From NCBI RefSeq assembly GCF_000948985.2, contig NZ_CP059733.1:2728001-2792000 (forward strand): DNA of 64,000 nt, written 5' to 3'. The notes beneath the pieces are model-generated. The model was not told the DNA's origin and did not search any database. It saw only the letters and a program-made list of their open reading frames with translations. Origin of the DNA: Thalassomonas viridans (GTDB lineage Bacteria; Pseudomonadota; Gammaproteobacteria; Enterobacterales; Alteromonadaceae). The number at the start of each line of letters is the position of its first letter. The stretch's first letter is position 1. Below are positions 17,701 to 25,544 of the stretch, piece by piece. The translations under genes and the position numbers were made by a program.

Positions 17701-20700
17701 GCTGTTTACCTGATAGTGCACTATCGCCCAGTCGTTGGTGTTGACATAAAAGGTGACCGAAGTCGCGGTGTTTTGTGCAATGCCGAATTCCTGTACGACC
17801 AGGGGACAGCCGTTGGCATCGACCTGGATGCCTGCCGGGGTATTCGGACACAGATCTAAATTATCGGCAACACCGTCATTGTCACTATCGGTAACCGTTA
17901 CCGGGCAGCCGTTGGCATCGACCTGGGTGCCTGCCGGGGTGTCCGGGCACAGGTCTAAGTTGTCGGCAACGCCGTCATTGTCACTGTCGGTAACGGTTAC
18001 CGGGCAGCCATTGGCATCGACCTGGGTGCCTGCCGGGGTATTCGGGCACAGGTCTAAGTTGTCGGCAACGCCGTCATTGTCACTGTCGGTAATCATTATC
18101 GGGCAGCCGTTAGCATCGACCTGGGTGCCTGCCGGGGTATTCGGGCACAAATCCTGGCTGTCGATAACACCATCATTATCACTGTCGGTAACCGTTACCG
18201 GGCAACCGTTGGCATCGACCTGGGTACCCGTTGGGGTATTCGGGCAAAGGTCTAAGGGATCGGCTACACCGTCATTATCACTGTCTGATATTGTGACACC
18301 CGGTCCCTGGGCCATGCTGTTCGCCGGAACCACCAGCCCTTTGCCGTCGCTAAAGAGCAAGGTTTTATCGGTATTAGCGGCATTATAGGCAACATAGGTT
18401 TTGACGCCGTTTTTATTAAACACCAGTCCCAGGCTGTGGCCTACCGGGCGTATGCTAAAGTCAGGCTGTCCCAAAAGTTGCAGGGATTTTATATGGTGAT
18501 AGGTATGCGCCCTGGACTCGCCAAATTCGATGCCCAGCGCCGGGTCGATGCCGTTTACCGGGTCGTCGCTGATATTGGTGGACTTCCAGCGGGCAAGGGC
18601 GGCATCCGGGTCGGCAAACGCCAGGTATTCGCTGATCAAATCCTGCCAGCGGTCCCGCATCAGCTCTTTGTCTTCCACTCCGCTGTTGCCGTCCCAAAGT
18701 TCATATTCGCCCCAGATGGCATCGAAGTTTTGCTGGACAAAATCGGGGTTTTCTCCCAGGTACATGGAGGCGGCGGTGATAGGTAAAAAGTTGATGGCAT
18801 GGGTCTGCACCGGATCTTCTGTCCACCAGGTACTGTGATCATAACCGCCGCCCCAGACACGGGAGGCTTCGATGTTGGGATAGTCCTTATGACCGATATC
18901 GCCGTAAAGGTTAAACCAATAGCTGTTGGCGGTTTCGACTTCATGGGTGTAGAGGTAGATCCCCAGATCCCGGATGGCTTTATCGCCGGTGGCTTCTCCC
19001 CAGAGGATCAAACCGGCCCAGGCGTTGATGCCTTCGGAGGAGGCTTCGTTGTTGTTGCCCCCGGCCCAGACGCCGTCGGGGTTGTGGGGCACGGTACCCG
19101 ATGCCCAGGAATGGCCTTCGTAGATATCAAAATTACGCAAAAACGGATAGCGGCTGCTGTTTCTGTCATAACCGGCGATATCATTGATCAGCTCTTTGAC
19201 CATGCCGCCCCAGTTCTCGTCCCGGGCCCAGTCGGGGTCCCTCAGGGCGACCTGGGCGGCGGCATTGATCCAGTAACCGTAATGAAAGTGATGGTCGTTA
19301 AGATCGTTATCCGAGCCATAACTTGCCGGGTAACCGATCAGGGTGCCGTAGTCCTGGTTGTAATAAAAATAGCTGTCCGGCGTGGGTTTGTTGCCGTCAA
19401 ACCAGTATTCCAGCTGGCCTTTTAAGCTGTCCAGCATGTCGGTCGTCATAGGTGTTACCCCGGCGTCGCTGTCATCGAGCATATCGGCAATGCCGATCAA
19501 GCCGGACAGGCGGTTGAGGTTTTTCCCCATCCAGTAGGTATCGTAACCTGTGTTACCGGCATCGGCTCCCGGTTGGATAAACTTAGGAGTTAATGACGCG
19601 CCGTAGCCGTAATAATCTGCCAGGTGCTGGGTAACTTGTCCCACAGCACCGGCATCCGGCAGGTTTGGCATCCGGGGTAAAATGCCGTGATAATCCATAA
19701 CGGTGGTAAAACTGCTGCCGGCAACGAGTTTCATCACCCCGCGGATACTCTGGTACTCGTCGCCTGTGGTGTTGCCGCTGAGGTTACGCCACTGGTGGGG
19801 GTAGAGGGCCATCAGGGTGCCGCCGCTGTTGCCTTCGGCTTTGACCTCTGTGGTGATCTGGTATTGGGTGCTCACTTGCCCGCTGGTGTCGCTTACCGAC
19901 CAGGAAACTTTGGTGTCGGTGACAAAGTTATAGGCTTTATCGGCGAAGGCCAGGAAAGTCTTGTTTGCACCGTCGGGCAGGCCGGCAAGGGTAAAGTAAT
20001 TTTTGCCGGACGGCAGGTCGGCACTGAGCTGCGTGGCGGAGATGCTCCAGTTGGTGCCAGAAGGGGCAAATAAACCGTAATGGTTAAACCGGTTGGCGAT
20101 AGGGTCCCATATGCGGATATGGAGCTGGTGGCCGTGATTGCCGACGACCTCCATACTGGTGCCGCGTTTAAGGCTGATAACAGGCTCGCTGGCGGTAAAT
20201 TCAAAAAAAGCATAGGGCAGGCCGTGGGCTATGGTGCTTTTCATGGCCCTGCTGCCGTTTGCCATGACGATGTCATAGCTCCAGTCGGTGATCTTGTCCG
20301 CCCTGGCATCAACCGGGGCAAAGGTGGACGGTTTGACCACTAAATCGACATTACCGTCGTGCATGCGCCTGACGGACGTTTCCCCCATATTATCTACGTT
20401 GCCGATAGTGACCGGCGGCAGGCTGACTTCTAACCCTTCATTGGTGGCCTTAAAACTTAGCGGGTGGGCATAAAGGGATTTGGAAAAGGGATCCATGAGC
20501 AAGCTTGACGCCCAGTCGTTGGTTGGAATAGGGCCGGTAAAATTTGAGGTTAAATACGGGTTGGCCGGTGTTGTTCGACTGGAGCGGGGGAATGGTCCCT
20601 GCCAGTCAAAAAGTTGCTCGCCGACGGCTTCGAGGCTGACGGCCCCGGCGCCGATTTGCTCTGTCGGCCAGTCGGCAGCCTGGACGCAGGAGATGACCCC

Positions 20701-20787
20701 GGTCAGGGCCAGCAATGCGGCAGAGCAGCCAGGGCGGATTAACCTTAACGGTTGTCGCCATCGCTTGAAATTACTCGTTGTTTCCAT
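14770..20787 (-). CDS. Secreted GH81 beta-1,3-glucanase fused to TSP3 repeats, CBM56-like modules and a di-heme oxidoreductase
   Basis: 2005 residues from ATG 20787 (AAGGA 7 bases upstream; the frame is open 23 codons further). Order: signal peptide (~1-38, cut near VQAAD); GH81 laminarinase domain (~40-820) with the NDHHFHYGY motif (Asp498) and NEASSE (Glu581, Glu585), the expected acidic residues; five calcium-type TSP3 repeats (~830-995); two CBM56-like beta-glucan-binding modules (~998-1082 and ~1130-1210), each followed by a further TSP3 unit; a PF03640-type domain ('LYSFDND', ~1253-1380); and a C-terminal di-heme oxidoreductase region (COG3488 type) with heme motifs CSSCH (1643-1647) and CNVCH (1866-1870). 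Likely exported and active on laminarin-type beta-1,3-glucan. The redox partner and role of the heme part are unknown. Joining the two enzyme types is unusual. Confidence 0.88.
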   Translation of the reverse strand: METTSNFKRWRQPLRLIRPGCSAALLALTGVISCVQAADWPTEQIGAGAVSLEAVGEQLFDWQGPFPRSSRTTPANPYLTSNFTGPIPTNDWASSLLMDPFSKSLYAHPLSFKATNEGLEVSLPPVTIGNVDNMGETSVRRMHDGNVDLVVKPSTFAPVDARADKITDWSYDIVMANGSRAMKSTIAHGLPYAFFEFTASEPVISLKRGTSMEVVGNHGHQLHIRIWDPIANRFNHYGLFAPSGTNWSISATQLSADLPSGKNYFTLAGLPDGANKTFLAFADKAYNFVTDTKVSWSVSDTSGQVSTQYQITTEVKAEGNSGGTLMALYPHQWRNLSGNTTGDEYQSIRGVMKLVAGSSFTTVMDYHGILPRMPNLPDAGAVGQVTQHLADYYGYGASLTPKFIQPGADAGNTGYDTYWMGKNLNRLSGLIGIADMLDDSDAGVTPMTTDMLDSLKGQLEYWFDGNKPTPDSYFYYNQDYGTLIGYPASYGSDNDLNDHHFHYGYWINAAAQVALRDPDWARDENWGGMVKELINDIAGYDRNSSRYPFLRNFDIYEGHSWASGTVPHNPDGVWAGGNNNEASSEGINAWAGLILWGEATGDKAIRDLGIYLYTHEVETANSYWFNLYGDIGHKDYPNIEASRVWGGGYDHSTWWTEDPVQTHAINFLPITAASMYLGENPDFVQQNFDAIWGEYELWDGNSGVEDKELMRDRWQDLISEYLAFADPDAALARWKSTNISDDPVNGIDPALGIEFGESRAHTYHHIKSLQLLGQPDFSIRPVGHSLGLVFNKNGVKTYVAYNAANTDKTLLFSDGKGLVVPANSMAQGPGVTISDSDNDGVADPLDLCPNTPTGTQVDANGCPVTVTDSDNDGVIDSQDLCPNTPAGTQVDANGCPIMITDSDNDGVADNLDLCPNTPAGTQVDANGCPVTVTDSDNDGVADNLDLCPDTPAGTQVDANGCPVTVTDSDNDGVADNLDLCPNTPAGIQVDANGCPLVVQEFGIAQNTATSVTFYVNTNDWAIVHYQVNSGGQLNVQMTHNGSRNEYTVTGLNPGDSIDYWFTYNTPTGAIDTPSQPSYTVTGSTTPNDSDNDGVPDSSDLCPGTPAGTQVDNSGCPVTTPEPEPTPDDDFGITQPSTTAVNFYVNTSDWAIVHYKVNKGTQQNVTMAAIGNQKTYTVEGLTPGDSIDYWFTYNTPTGAIDTPPQPTYQVASTPDGPDTPAPDSDGDGIPDSRDLCADTPPGTQVDNNGCPVNTLVNQEVASANGLLVGGADSPFPGFTLYSFDNDSTGQSNCFDACAQSWPPLLVTDGVPSGIPHQSDLSTVDRGNGTFQVAYLGKPLYFYSGDSAAGQTGGQGQNNLWWTVGYGQTLGEIVPLYDESTPLADAITFDRGDALVTRFSDRARDRHAKENHFQAYDHFLSFYWEDRTAAIEIIDYVAKGGSSIRMNVKTLNKLDDLQAENRWWYMGNNTLAEYCGNGVMTTQDNRNYVKEESWNCRENRPIQIGDKLEFEISQFLDAATLARGRANYYGTTYLYIVGEGIVPWDVTDKEAFVGGKTFQRDSVPIPESARAGGDTSLHVQMTAEPDGHFQQMATNLAYDNGQPWVLGRRLHHSSFVDGSHDENAENGVFEEVAGLTERHYINERCSSCHVRNGRAVAAEPGKALEKWVFKVGDVNGNPHPELGRVLQGRASGAVGEGSASIASWTEANGLRSPNYQFSGITPEQFSARITPQLNGLGLLEAIPESSILALADENDSNGDGISGKAAKVLDPVTGETRLGRFGYKAGNASIEHQVAMALNVDMGVMTSILPNPDCGSAQTDCARSGSQLADEHLENLVKYISLLGVRSLRDYNDPEVLRGKQVFNNISCNVCHIESFETSEFHPLAELRSQTIYPYTDMLLHDMGPGLADNLGEGLATGAEWRTAPLWGVGLAACVTGGVTGIPGGVAFGLDGNETCTPKHGYLHDGRARTLDEAILWHGGEGQAAADAYRNLSAGDKTALLKFIGSL

Positions 20788-20910
20788 TTGTTTTTCCTTA
20801 TTGTAGTTATTTTTACGGCATTCTTTTTTAGTTTTGTTATTGCTAAGACTTACCATCGAATCAGGCTTATCAGCCGGTAATCATTCAATGTCTGAAAATG
20901 CAAAATTACT

Positions 20911-20924
20911 TGTAAGCGCTTTTA
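20911..20924. promoter_or_regulatory. LacI-family operator, proximal
   Basis: TGTAAGCGCTTTTA, centred on the AGCGCT palindrome, about 124 bases upstream of the GH81 gene start. This is the usual shape of operators of LacI-family sugar repressors (TGNAAGCGCTTNCA). No LacI gene is in the window, so the repressor would act from elsewhere. Confidence 0.65.
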
Positions 20925-21048
20925 TTCTTCAAAAAATTAACGCCTGAAATAACGATGACTTACAGCTTAATTTGTCACCTGTTGTCCATTGTCAGTAAAA
21001 AGTGCTCTCCTCATTAGCAGAAAAACTATAGACTAAAAAAAACACAAA

Positions 21049-21062
21049 TGAAAGCGCTTACA
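21049..21062. promoter_or_regulatory. LacI-family operator, distal
   Basis: TGAAAGCGCTTACA, a near-perfect 14-base palindrome, 138 bases from the proximal operator. Two such sites could allow DNA looping. It also lies upstream of the cytochrome c' gene at 21310, so it could affect both genes. Confidence 0.68.
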
Positions 21063-21309
21063 TTTTTAGGGTGATTCTATTAATAAAAATTAAGTGCTGG
21101 AAGAGGGCCGATTAGCTTAACAGGCAGTAAACTTGCCGTACTTAATGAATAAAGTGCAATATTCGCTTTTCATTGGTAAATATATTGTGGCATGATCCCG
21201 GGCACTTCTGTTTAGGGAAAAACAGGGGAGTGTGAGCGTGGAAGGGTATCCAATACAATAAAATCAGCAGGAGCTGATACCAAAGCATAAAGAGAGAGTC
21301 ATTGAGGAT

Positions 21310-21783
21310 ATGAAATTTATTAAAACATCTGCTGCCGTTGCGGCCCTGATTTCTTGTGCGGCTTTTACCGTAGTGGCTGAGCCGGCAAAGTCGATGAAGC
21401 ATGCGAAAAAAGCTACTGAATTACGCCAGTCGGTGTTCAGCCTGTTGGGCAGCAACATGGGGCCTTTAGGTGCCATGGCCAGAGGCAAAATGCCTATGGA
21501 TCCGGTTGCCGTTGAAAAACATGCCATGCGCATCAACCAGCTGTCTTTGATGATTGCCGACTACAGCAAAACAGATACTTCTGGTTTTAAAGTGCAAACT
21601 GGAGCCTTGGATAAAATCTGGCAGCACCCACAGGATTATAAAAAGCGTATTGACGACTTAACATTAGCTTCTGCCAATTTACAAAAAGTGGCGGAAGGCA
21701 AAGACGCCAAGGCAATTAAAGGCGCCATCGGCGGTGTTGGCAAAACCTGTGGCGGTTGCCACGACGACTTTAAAGCCGAATAA
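21310..21783 (+). CDS. Class II cytochrome c (cytochrome c' / c-556 type)
   Basis: A 157-residue periplasmic protein. It has a signal peptide (MKFIKTSAAVAALISCAAF, cut near VVAEP), a four-helix-bundle-like body and a single heme motif CGGCH at residues 147-151 close to the C-terminus, the hallmark of class II cytochromes c. Such proteins carry electrons or bind NO and CO. It is convergent with a cytochrome b561-type gene, with a terminator between them, so the two may form a redox pair though not one operon. Confidence 0.92.
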   Translation: MKFIKTSAAVAALISCAAFTVVAEPAKSMKHAKKATELRQSVFSLLGSNMGPLGAMARGKMPMDPVAVEKHAMRINQLSLMIADYSKTDTSGFKVQTGALDKIWQHPQDYKKRIDDLTLASANLQKVAEGKDAKAIKGAIGGVGKTCGGCHDDFKAE

Positions 21784-21837
21784 GCCGAATAAGCCGGATA
21801 AGGTTTAGTGTTAAACTACAACCTGGGTTGATAAACG

Positions 21838-21876
21838 AAAATGCCGCAAACTGAATATCAGCTTGCGGCATTTTAT
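21838..21876. terminator. Bidirectional terminator
   Basis: AAAATGCCGCAA pairs with TTGCGGCATTTT (loop 'ACTGAATATCAGC' region). It lies between the convergent cytochrome genes and is followed by T-rich sequence on both strands. Confidence 0.8.
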
Positions 21877-21956
21877 TCTCTGTTACCGGCTCGTTTTATC
21901 TGCTGGGGCTATGGTAAGCCTGCACCGCTTTGAAAAGCGGTGCTTTATGGCTGAAA

Positions 21957-22652
21957 TTAATAATATTCAGTTAATTCCGGAGCGTTCAGCACCACCAGCC
22001 AGTAAACAAAAGCGGCTGCAGCCATGACTACCACACAGGCCAGGAGCAGGCGCGAGCTGCTGATGCCGTCTGCCGGTGAGACATCCGGTGTCGATTTCTT
22101 CCCGGTGATCATAGGCACCACCAGGTTTTGTTTTTTCACCCGCCAGTAATAGCCAATAGCCAGTATATGCAAACCTATCGACAGCCAGATGTAGTTAAAC
22201 ACGTTATGGTGCAGGGTGTTCATCAGCTTTTCCGTTTCTGTGTCCAGGGTGCCGTAATAGGGGCCGGAAGAGAATACGTCATCGCTGATAAACAAGCCGC
22301 TGATGGCCTGCAGTGAAACCAGCACTATCATCGCCAGCACCATCAGGCTGCCCAGCGGATTGTGTCCGGGAGACGGGTCTGCATTGCCCTGTTTGACGCT
22401 TTTGAGATAGTTGGCCAGTTTCGCCGGGGAAGGCACAAACTGGCTAAACCTGGCGTGTTTGGGGCCAACAAAACCCCAGCAGATGCGAAAGACAAGTAAA
22501 CCCAGGGCGAAGTAGCCCAGCTGCATATGGTATTCAATATAAGCGCCTTCTTCACCTGAAGTATACCAGGCCCCCAGCATGGTCAGGGCAAAGCTCCAGT
22601 GGAACAGGCGTACCGGCAAGTCCCAAATTAAATGTTTATTTGTCTGTGACAT
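21957..22652 (-). CDS. Cytochrome b561-family membrane protein
   Basis: A 231-residue protein with four to five membrane segments. Histidines fit heme b ligation: 'PVRLFHWSFALTMLGAWY' near residue 13, 'EYHMQLGYFALGLLVFR' near 40, and 'HHNVFNYIWLSIGLHILAI' near 150. This is the prokaryotic b561 / Ni-Fe hydrogenase b-subunit family, which passes electrons between the quinone pool and periplasmic c-type cytochromes. Its neighbour is cytochrome c' at 21310. A further membrane segment near the C-terminus ends the protein. Confidence 0.88.
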   Translation of the reverse strand: MSQTNKHLIWDLPVRLFHWSFALTMLGAWYTSGEEGAYIEYHMQLGYFALGLLVFRICWGFVGPKHARFSQFVPSPAKLANYLKSVKQGNADPSPGHNPLGSLMVLAMIVLVSLQAISGLFISDDVFSSGPYYGTLDTETEKLMNTLHHNVFNYIWLSIGLHILAIGYYWRVKKQNLVVPMITGKKSTPDVSPADGISSSRLLLACVVVMAAAAFVYWLVVLNAPELTEYY

Positions 22653-22836
22653 AGATGTCCTACTAGGTTTGATTGTACCAGGCGCAATTTGGCTCAGCTT
22701 GCGCTTTAGTGCTTGTGATCAGCAAATGCCGGCCATTTTAGCTGATTTTTTTAGTTTGTGCATTTACTCCGGGCATTGCGGGGGCGGGAGCTATATTCCC
22801 GGCGGGGCTATTGTTGTTAACGGGGCTGGTTAAGGG

Positions 22837-23628
22837 TTAATCCGGTTCCAGGCCAAATTGCTGCCATAAATGCTTTAAGGAGCCGTTGTTTTTTAATTGT
22901 TTTAGCAGCAGGTTGAAACTTTTGACGGTTATCGGGGAGTTTTTTCTGATCAGGGTGCAGTGGGTATAACGTTGATCTAATTTATCTGAGAGCAGGAGTT
23001 TGTTTTTCTTTTTTGGATGTCGGTGAAAATATTGCTGTAGGTATGAACGGTTGATAATAACCACATCGACTTTCTCAGCGAATAATAAGTCGAGATTATC
23101 CTGATGGTTTTCGGATAAGACGATTTCATAGTTCAACGTTAATTCCAGTTCGTCTATGTTGTAATCCAGAAAGCGATAGTGATAGCCGAGGATGCCGGCA
23201 ATAAGCTTATCTGTGATATTGTCGAAATATTTTTGCCCGCGTCCCGGTTTTTGCAGGGCAATAAAAATTTCTTCTCCGGTGAGATAAACATCAGAGATTT
23301 CCAGAGGAAAGTCTTGCCAGTCCCAGGCCGGATTTTCAAAAAAAATCATATCGTATTTTTTATCGCTAAAATCCTGGTAGCGTTGTTTGGCGGTGGTAAG
23401 AACAAAATTAAACTGATACTGGTTTTGCTGGCGGTTAAGCATTTCCAGCATAGTCAGGGTAATGCCGCTGACTTTGCCCGAAGATACTTCAACAAAAGGC
23501 GGGTAGTAATATCCCCCGACATTGACCTGGGTTCTGGCGGATAACTGCTGGCTGAAAGAGAGTAAGACCAGCATAAGCGCTATTGCTAGCTTATTGATAT
23601 GTCTGTTAATAAAACCCCGGTAAACCAT
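22837..23628 (-). CDS. Periplasmic solute-binding protein (family 3 type)
   Basis: A 263-residue protein with an N-terminal signal segment ('KLAIALMLVLLSFSQQLSA', cut near SARTQ). The mature part fits the family 3 solute-binding fold: 'VGGYYYPPFVEVSSGKVSG' is the usual first strand and ligand loop. It has no adjacent transporter genes. Similar in type to the protein at 13354. Ligand unknown; amino acids are the usual ligands of the family. Confidence 0.8.
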   Translation of the reverse strand: MVYRGFINRHINKLAIALMLVLLSFSQQLSARTQVNVGGYYYPPFVEVSSGKVSGITLTMLEMLNRQQNQYQFNFVLTTAKQRYQDFSDKKYDMIFFENPAWDWQDFPLEISDVYLTGEEIFIALQKPGRGQKYFDNITDKLIAGILGYHYRFLDYNIDELELTLNYEIVLSENHQDNLDLLFAEKVDVVIINRSYLQQYFHRHPKKKNKLLLSDKLDQRYTHCTLIRKNSPITVKSFNLLLKQLKNNGSLKHLWQQFGLEPD

Positions 23629-23758
23629 CAGTCGATATTGCGTGATTAATCATTCTTCTGTGTTTTTATTATAGGTAGTGAAAGTGGCAATTGTTTTTGA
23701 AAAACAGTCTTTCTTGTGAAATAAAACTTTTTTGGGATTACAGTAACGAGGCGGGAAA

Positions 23759-23786
23759 AGTATGAGACCGGCGGGCAGTCTCATAC
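23759..23786 (-). terminator. Hairpin terminator downstream of the 23832 gene
   Basis: AGTATGAGAC and GTCTCATACT form a perfect 10-bp stem with an 8-base loop, followed on the minus strand by TTTTCC. It lies 45 bases past the stop of the minus-strand gene at 23832. Confidence 0.6.
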
Positions 23787-23831
23787 TGGGAGCTAAAATC
23801 TAATTAGCCGAAAAGTGTGTAAGCTGGCCTG

Positions 23832-24194
23832 TTAGAACCAGGGGCTTAGCTCAAAAATCTTGTCTGTGTTGGTATTGCCGTTAGCACAAACGTTTTCGAA
23901 ACCGGTAAGCACTACAGGTAGTTTTTCACTGTGGGAACGTTGTAATAGCTGGTACTGTTGCGCCATTACCGGGGAAGACAGATCTAGGTGCCAGGTCATG
24001 CTACCGCCGTCGACAATACAAGACTCAAAAGTTGAATTTTCTTGCATAACATCAAGACGCACATAGATAGCATGATCGCCGTTATCGCCCGAGCGCAGGT
24101 TTATTTCACTCACCGTACCGTAAACCGTGTTGGCGGCATAAGCGTTAACAGAAGTGAATGCGGCTAATGCCAGGGCAATTCCTTTAAAATTCAT
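23832..24194 (-). CDS. Small secreted protein of unknown function
   Basis: A 120-residue protein with a clear signal peptide (MNFKGIALALAAFTSVNAYA). The mature part is about 100 residues with two Cys (ESCIVDGG and FENVCANGN) that could form a disulfide bond. GGAG lies 6 bases before the ATG. It does not match a family I recognise. It has its own terminator at 23759-23786, so it is probably a single-gene unit. Confidence 0.7.
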   Translation of the reverse strand: MNFKGIALALAAFTSVNAYAANTVYGTVSEINLRSGDNGDHAIYVRLDVMQENSTFESCIVDGGSMTWHLDLSSPVMAQQYQLLQRSHSEKLPVVLTGFENVCANGNTNTDKIFELSPWF

Positions 24195-24592
24195 TTAATT
24201 CTCCAAATATATTATTAAGTTGGAAGCTCTGTTGGAGCAGAACTTCCTTGTTTGCCGGCATAGTATAACTATTATTTCATGATGTTATCAATGGTTTGTC
24301 TTTGTGTTAACCTGTTGTTAAGTTTGGGGTGCCTGAAGTGGAGAGCTTTTAATTTCAATGGGGATAGGTTAGTCACGTTATAAACATTTACAACAGGTTT
24401 GTTTATCCCGAATATCCCGGGGCATGTTATGTAAAATAGCTAATTGGATTGAAATTAATAGATGAGCTTGTTAACTTATTAAATATATTATAAAAAAGTT
24501 TAGTTTGAGGGGCGTTTGATTAAAGTTTGCAATGACTTTTAATCGGGATTCTCGCTAATACCCTGTTATACGCACGGAGTAATTGTCAAACA
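24195..24592. other. AT-rich intergenic region with no recognised feature
   Basis: A 398-base gap between divergent genes and the left edge of the cassette-like run. It is very AT-rich at 24460-24510. An integron attI site or integrase might be expected near such a run, but none is seen here. Confidence 0.4.
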
Positions 24593-25036
24593 ATGAAGTC
24601 TTTTATTCGTTTTCTTTTTGGTTGTTGTGTTTTTGTATCGGCCGTAGTAAATGCTCAAGAATCTGAACAATCAAACATGTTAGGGCTACGGACAACCGTA
24701 TACACATTTGAAGATTTAGGTGCGGCAAAAACATGGTACTCACAGGCATTTGGAGTCAAGCCTTATTTTGACGAACCTTATTATGTTGGTTTTAACATTC
24801 GGGGCTTTGAGCTTGGTTTAATGCCTGAGTTTGAATCAACTGCAAAAGGTTCAAATGTCATCGCGTATTGGGGAGTTGAGAAAATTGAATTGGAATATAA
24901 TCGGCTCACTAAATTTGGTGCAACAGCAAATACACCTATAACGGAAGTTGGTGGCGGCATTAAATTAGGCACAGTTAAGGATCCTTTCGGCAATGTGCTG
25001 GGTTTAATCTATAACCCATTGTTTAAAGTTAAGTAA
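24593..25036 (+). CDS. Secreted glyoxalase/VOC-fold protein
   Basis: A 147-residue protein. A signal peptide (MKSFIRFLFGCCVFVSAVVNA) is followed by a single VOC domain: 'LRTTVYTFEDLGAAKTWYSQAFGVKPYFDEP' is the usual first beta-alpha-beta unit, and 'VKDPFGNVLGLIYNP' the last strand. VOC proteins include glyoxalases, dioxygenases and antibiotic-binding proteins; the export signal makes a classical glyoxalase I role unlikely. It is the first gene of the cassette-like run and is followed by an attC-like palindrome. Confidence 0.82.
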   Translation: MKSFIRFLFGCCVFVSAVVNAQESEQSNMLGLRTTVYTFEDLGAAKTWYSQAFGVKPYFDEPYYVGFNIRGFELGLMPEFESTAKGSNVIAYWGVEKIELEYNRLTKFGATANTPITEVGGGIKLGTVKDPFGNVLGLIYNPLFKVK

Positions 25037-25097
25037 TTGCGTATAGCAAATGCAGTCAACGGATTCGCTATGCTTTTCGTTGCTGCAAGTGTTAAGT
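25028..25097 (+). repeat. attC-like imperfect palindrome 1
   Basis: TGCAGtCAACG (25051-25061) pairs with CGTTGCTGCA (25078-25087), leaving one unpaired base, as attC stems have. GTTAAGT, which fits the GTTRRRY core, lies at 25091-25097, with a direct copy at 25028-25034. The left core (RYYYAAC) is not clear. Confidence 0.35.
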
Positions 25098-25109
25098 AAA
25101 TAGTGAAAT

Positions 25110-25445
25110 ATGACGAAAGATCAATTAGTACAGAAATATATGGATGTCTTTTATCGAAGTAGTGACTTCGATAGTCTACATAACATTTTCTCAAGCGATC
25201 TTAAGTTTGAAGGGCCGCTTTACGCATTTAATACTGCAAAGGCTTATATAAGTTCACTAAAAAAATCTCCGCCGGTAAATTGCAGCTATGAGATTATTGA
25301 TGAATATAGCAATGAAGATTCTGTATGTTTAATTTATCACTTTATCAAAGGCGGCAAAAAAACAACGATGGCTCAAACATTCACAATCGAGTCAGGGCGC
25401 ATAATAGCAATCAGATTAATATTTAATGTTCAGGCAATTACATAA
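25110..25445 (+). CDS. NTF2-like / SnoaL-fold protein
   Basis: A 111-residue soluble protein. The pattern 'LVQKYMDVFYRSSDFDSLHNIFSSDLKFEGPLY' is the helix-helix-strand opening of the SnoaL/NTF2-like family, followed by beta strands ('SVCLIYHFIKGGKKTTMAQTFTIESGRIIAIRLIF'). Members are small isomerases, hydrolases or binding proteins; no catalytic residue set can be named here. It starts at ATG 25110 with a weak ribosome binding site. It sits between two attC-like sites, as a cassette gene would. Confidence 0.75.
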   Translation: MTKDQLVQKYMDVFYRSSDFDSLHNIFSSDLKFEGPLYAFNTAKAYISSLKKSPPVNCSYEIIDEYSNEDSVCLIYHFIKGGKKTTMAQTFTIESGRIIAIRLIFNVQAIT

Positions 25446-25527
25446 CAAGCGCAGGCAGATTCTGTAAAAGCCGTCGCTTTGCTTGCATACGCAGCCAAGC
25501 CGCGAGCTTTTGCTGCGGGCGTTATAC
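25440..25527 (+). repeat. attC-like imperfect palindrome 2
   Basis: Best attC candidate: ACATAAC with AAGCGCAGGCAG at the left, and CTGCGGGC with GTTATAC at the right, plus inner pairing of AAAAGCCGTCGC with the GCCGCGAGCTTTT block. It has the length and the 'AACAAGCG ... GGGCGTTAT' ends of Vibrio and Pseudoalteromonas type attC sites. It separates the NTF2-like and tautomerase genes. Confidence 0.5.
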
Positions 25528-25544
25528 GTAAACAAGGAGCTATT

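Larger units (their letters stand above)
20788..21309. other. Regulatory region between the GH81 fusion gene and cytochrome c' gene
   Basis: This 522-base AT-rich gap holds two LacI-type operators (20911-20924 and 21049-21062) and the promoters of two divergent genes. No other feature was seen. Confidence 0.6.

Noticed and set aside
17790..18290. Regular repeats resembling a CRISPR-like array
   Set aside because: The repeats encode TSP3 units in frame; the spacers are also conserved coding sequence.
17671..19425. Several plus-strand frames of 100-210 codons over the GH81 fusion gene
   Set aside because: They mirror the TSP3 repeats and GC-rich third positions of the minus-strand gene; no ribosome binding site or protein-like sequence.
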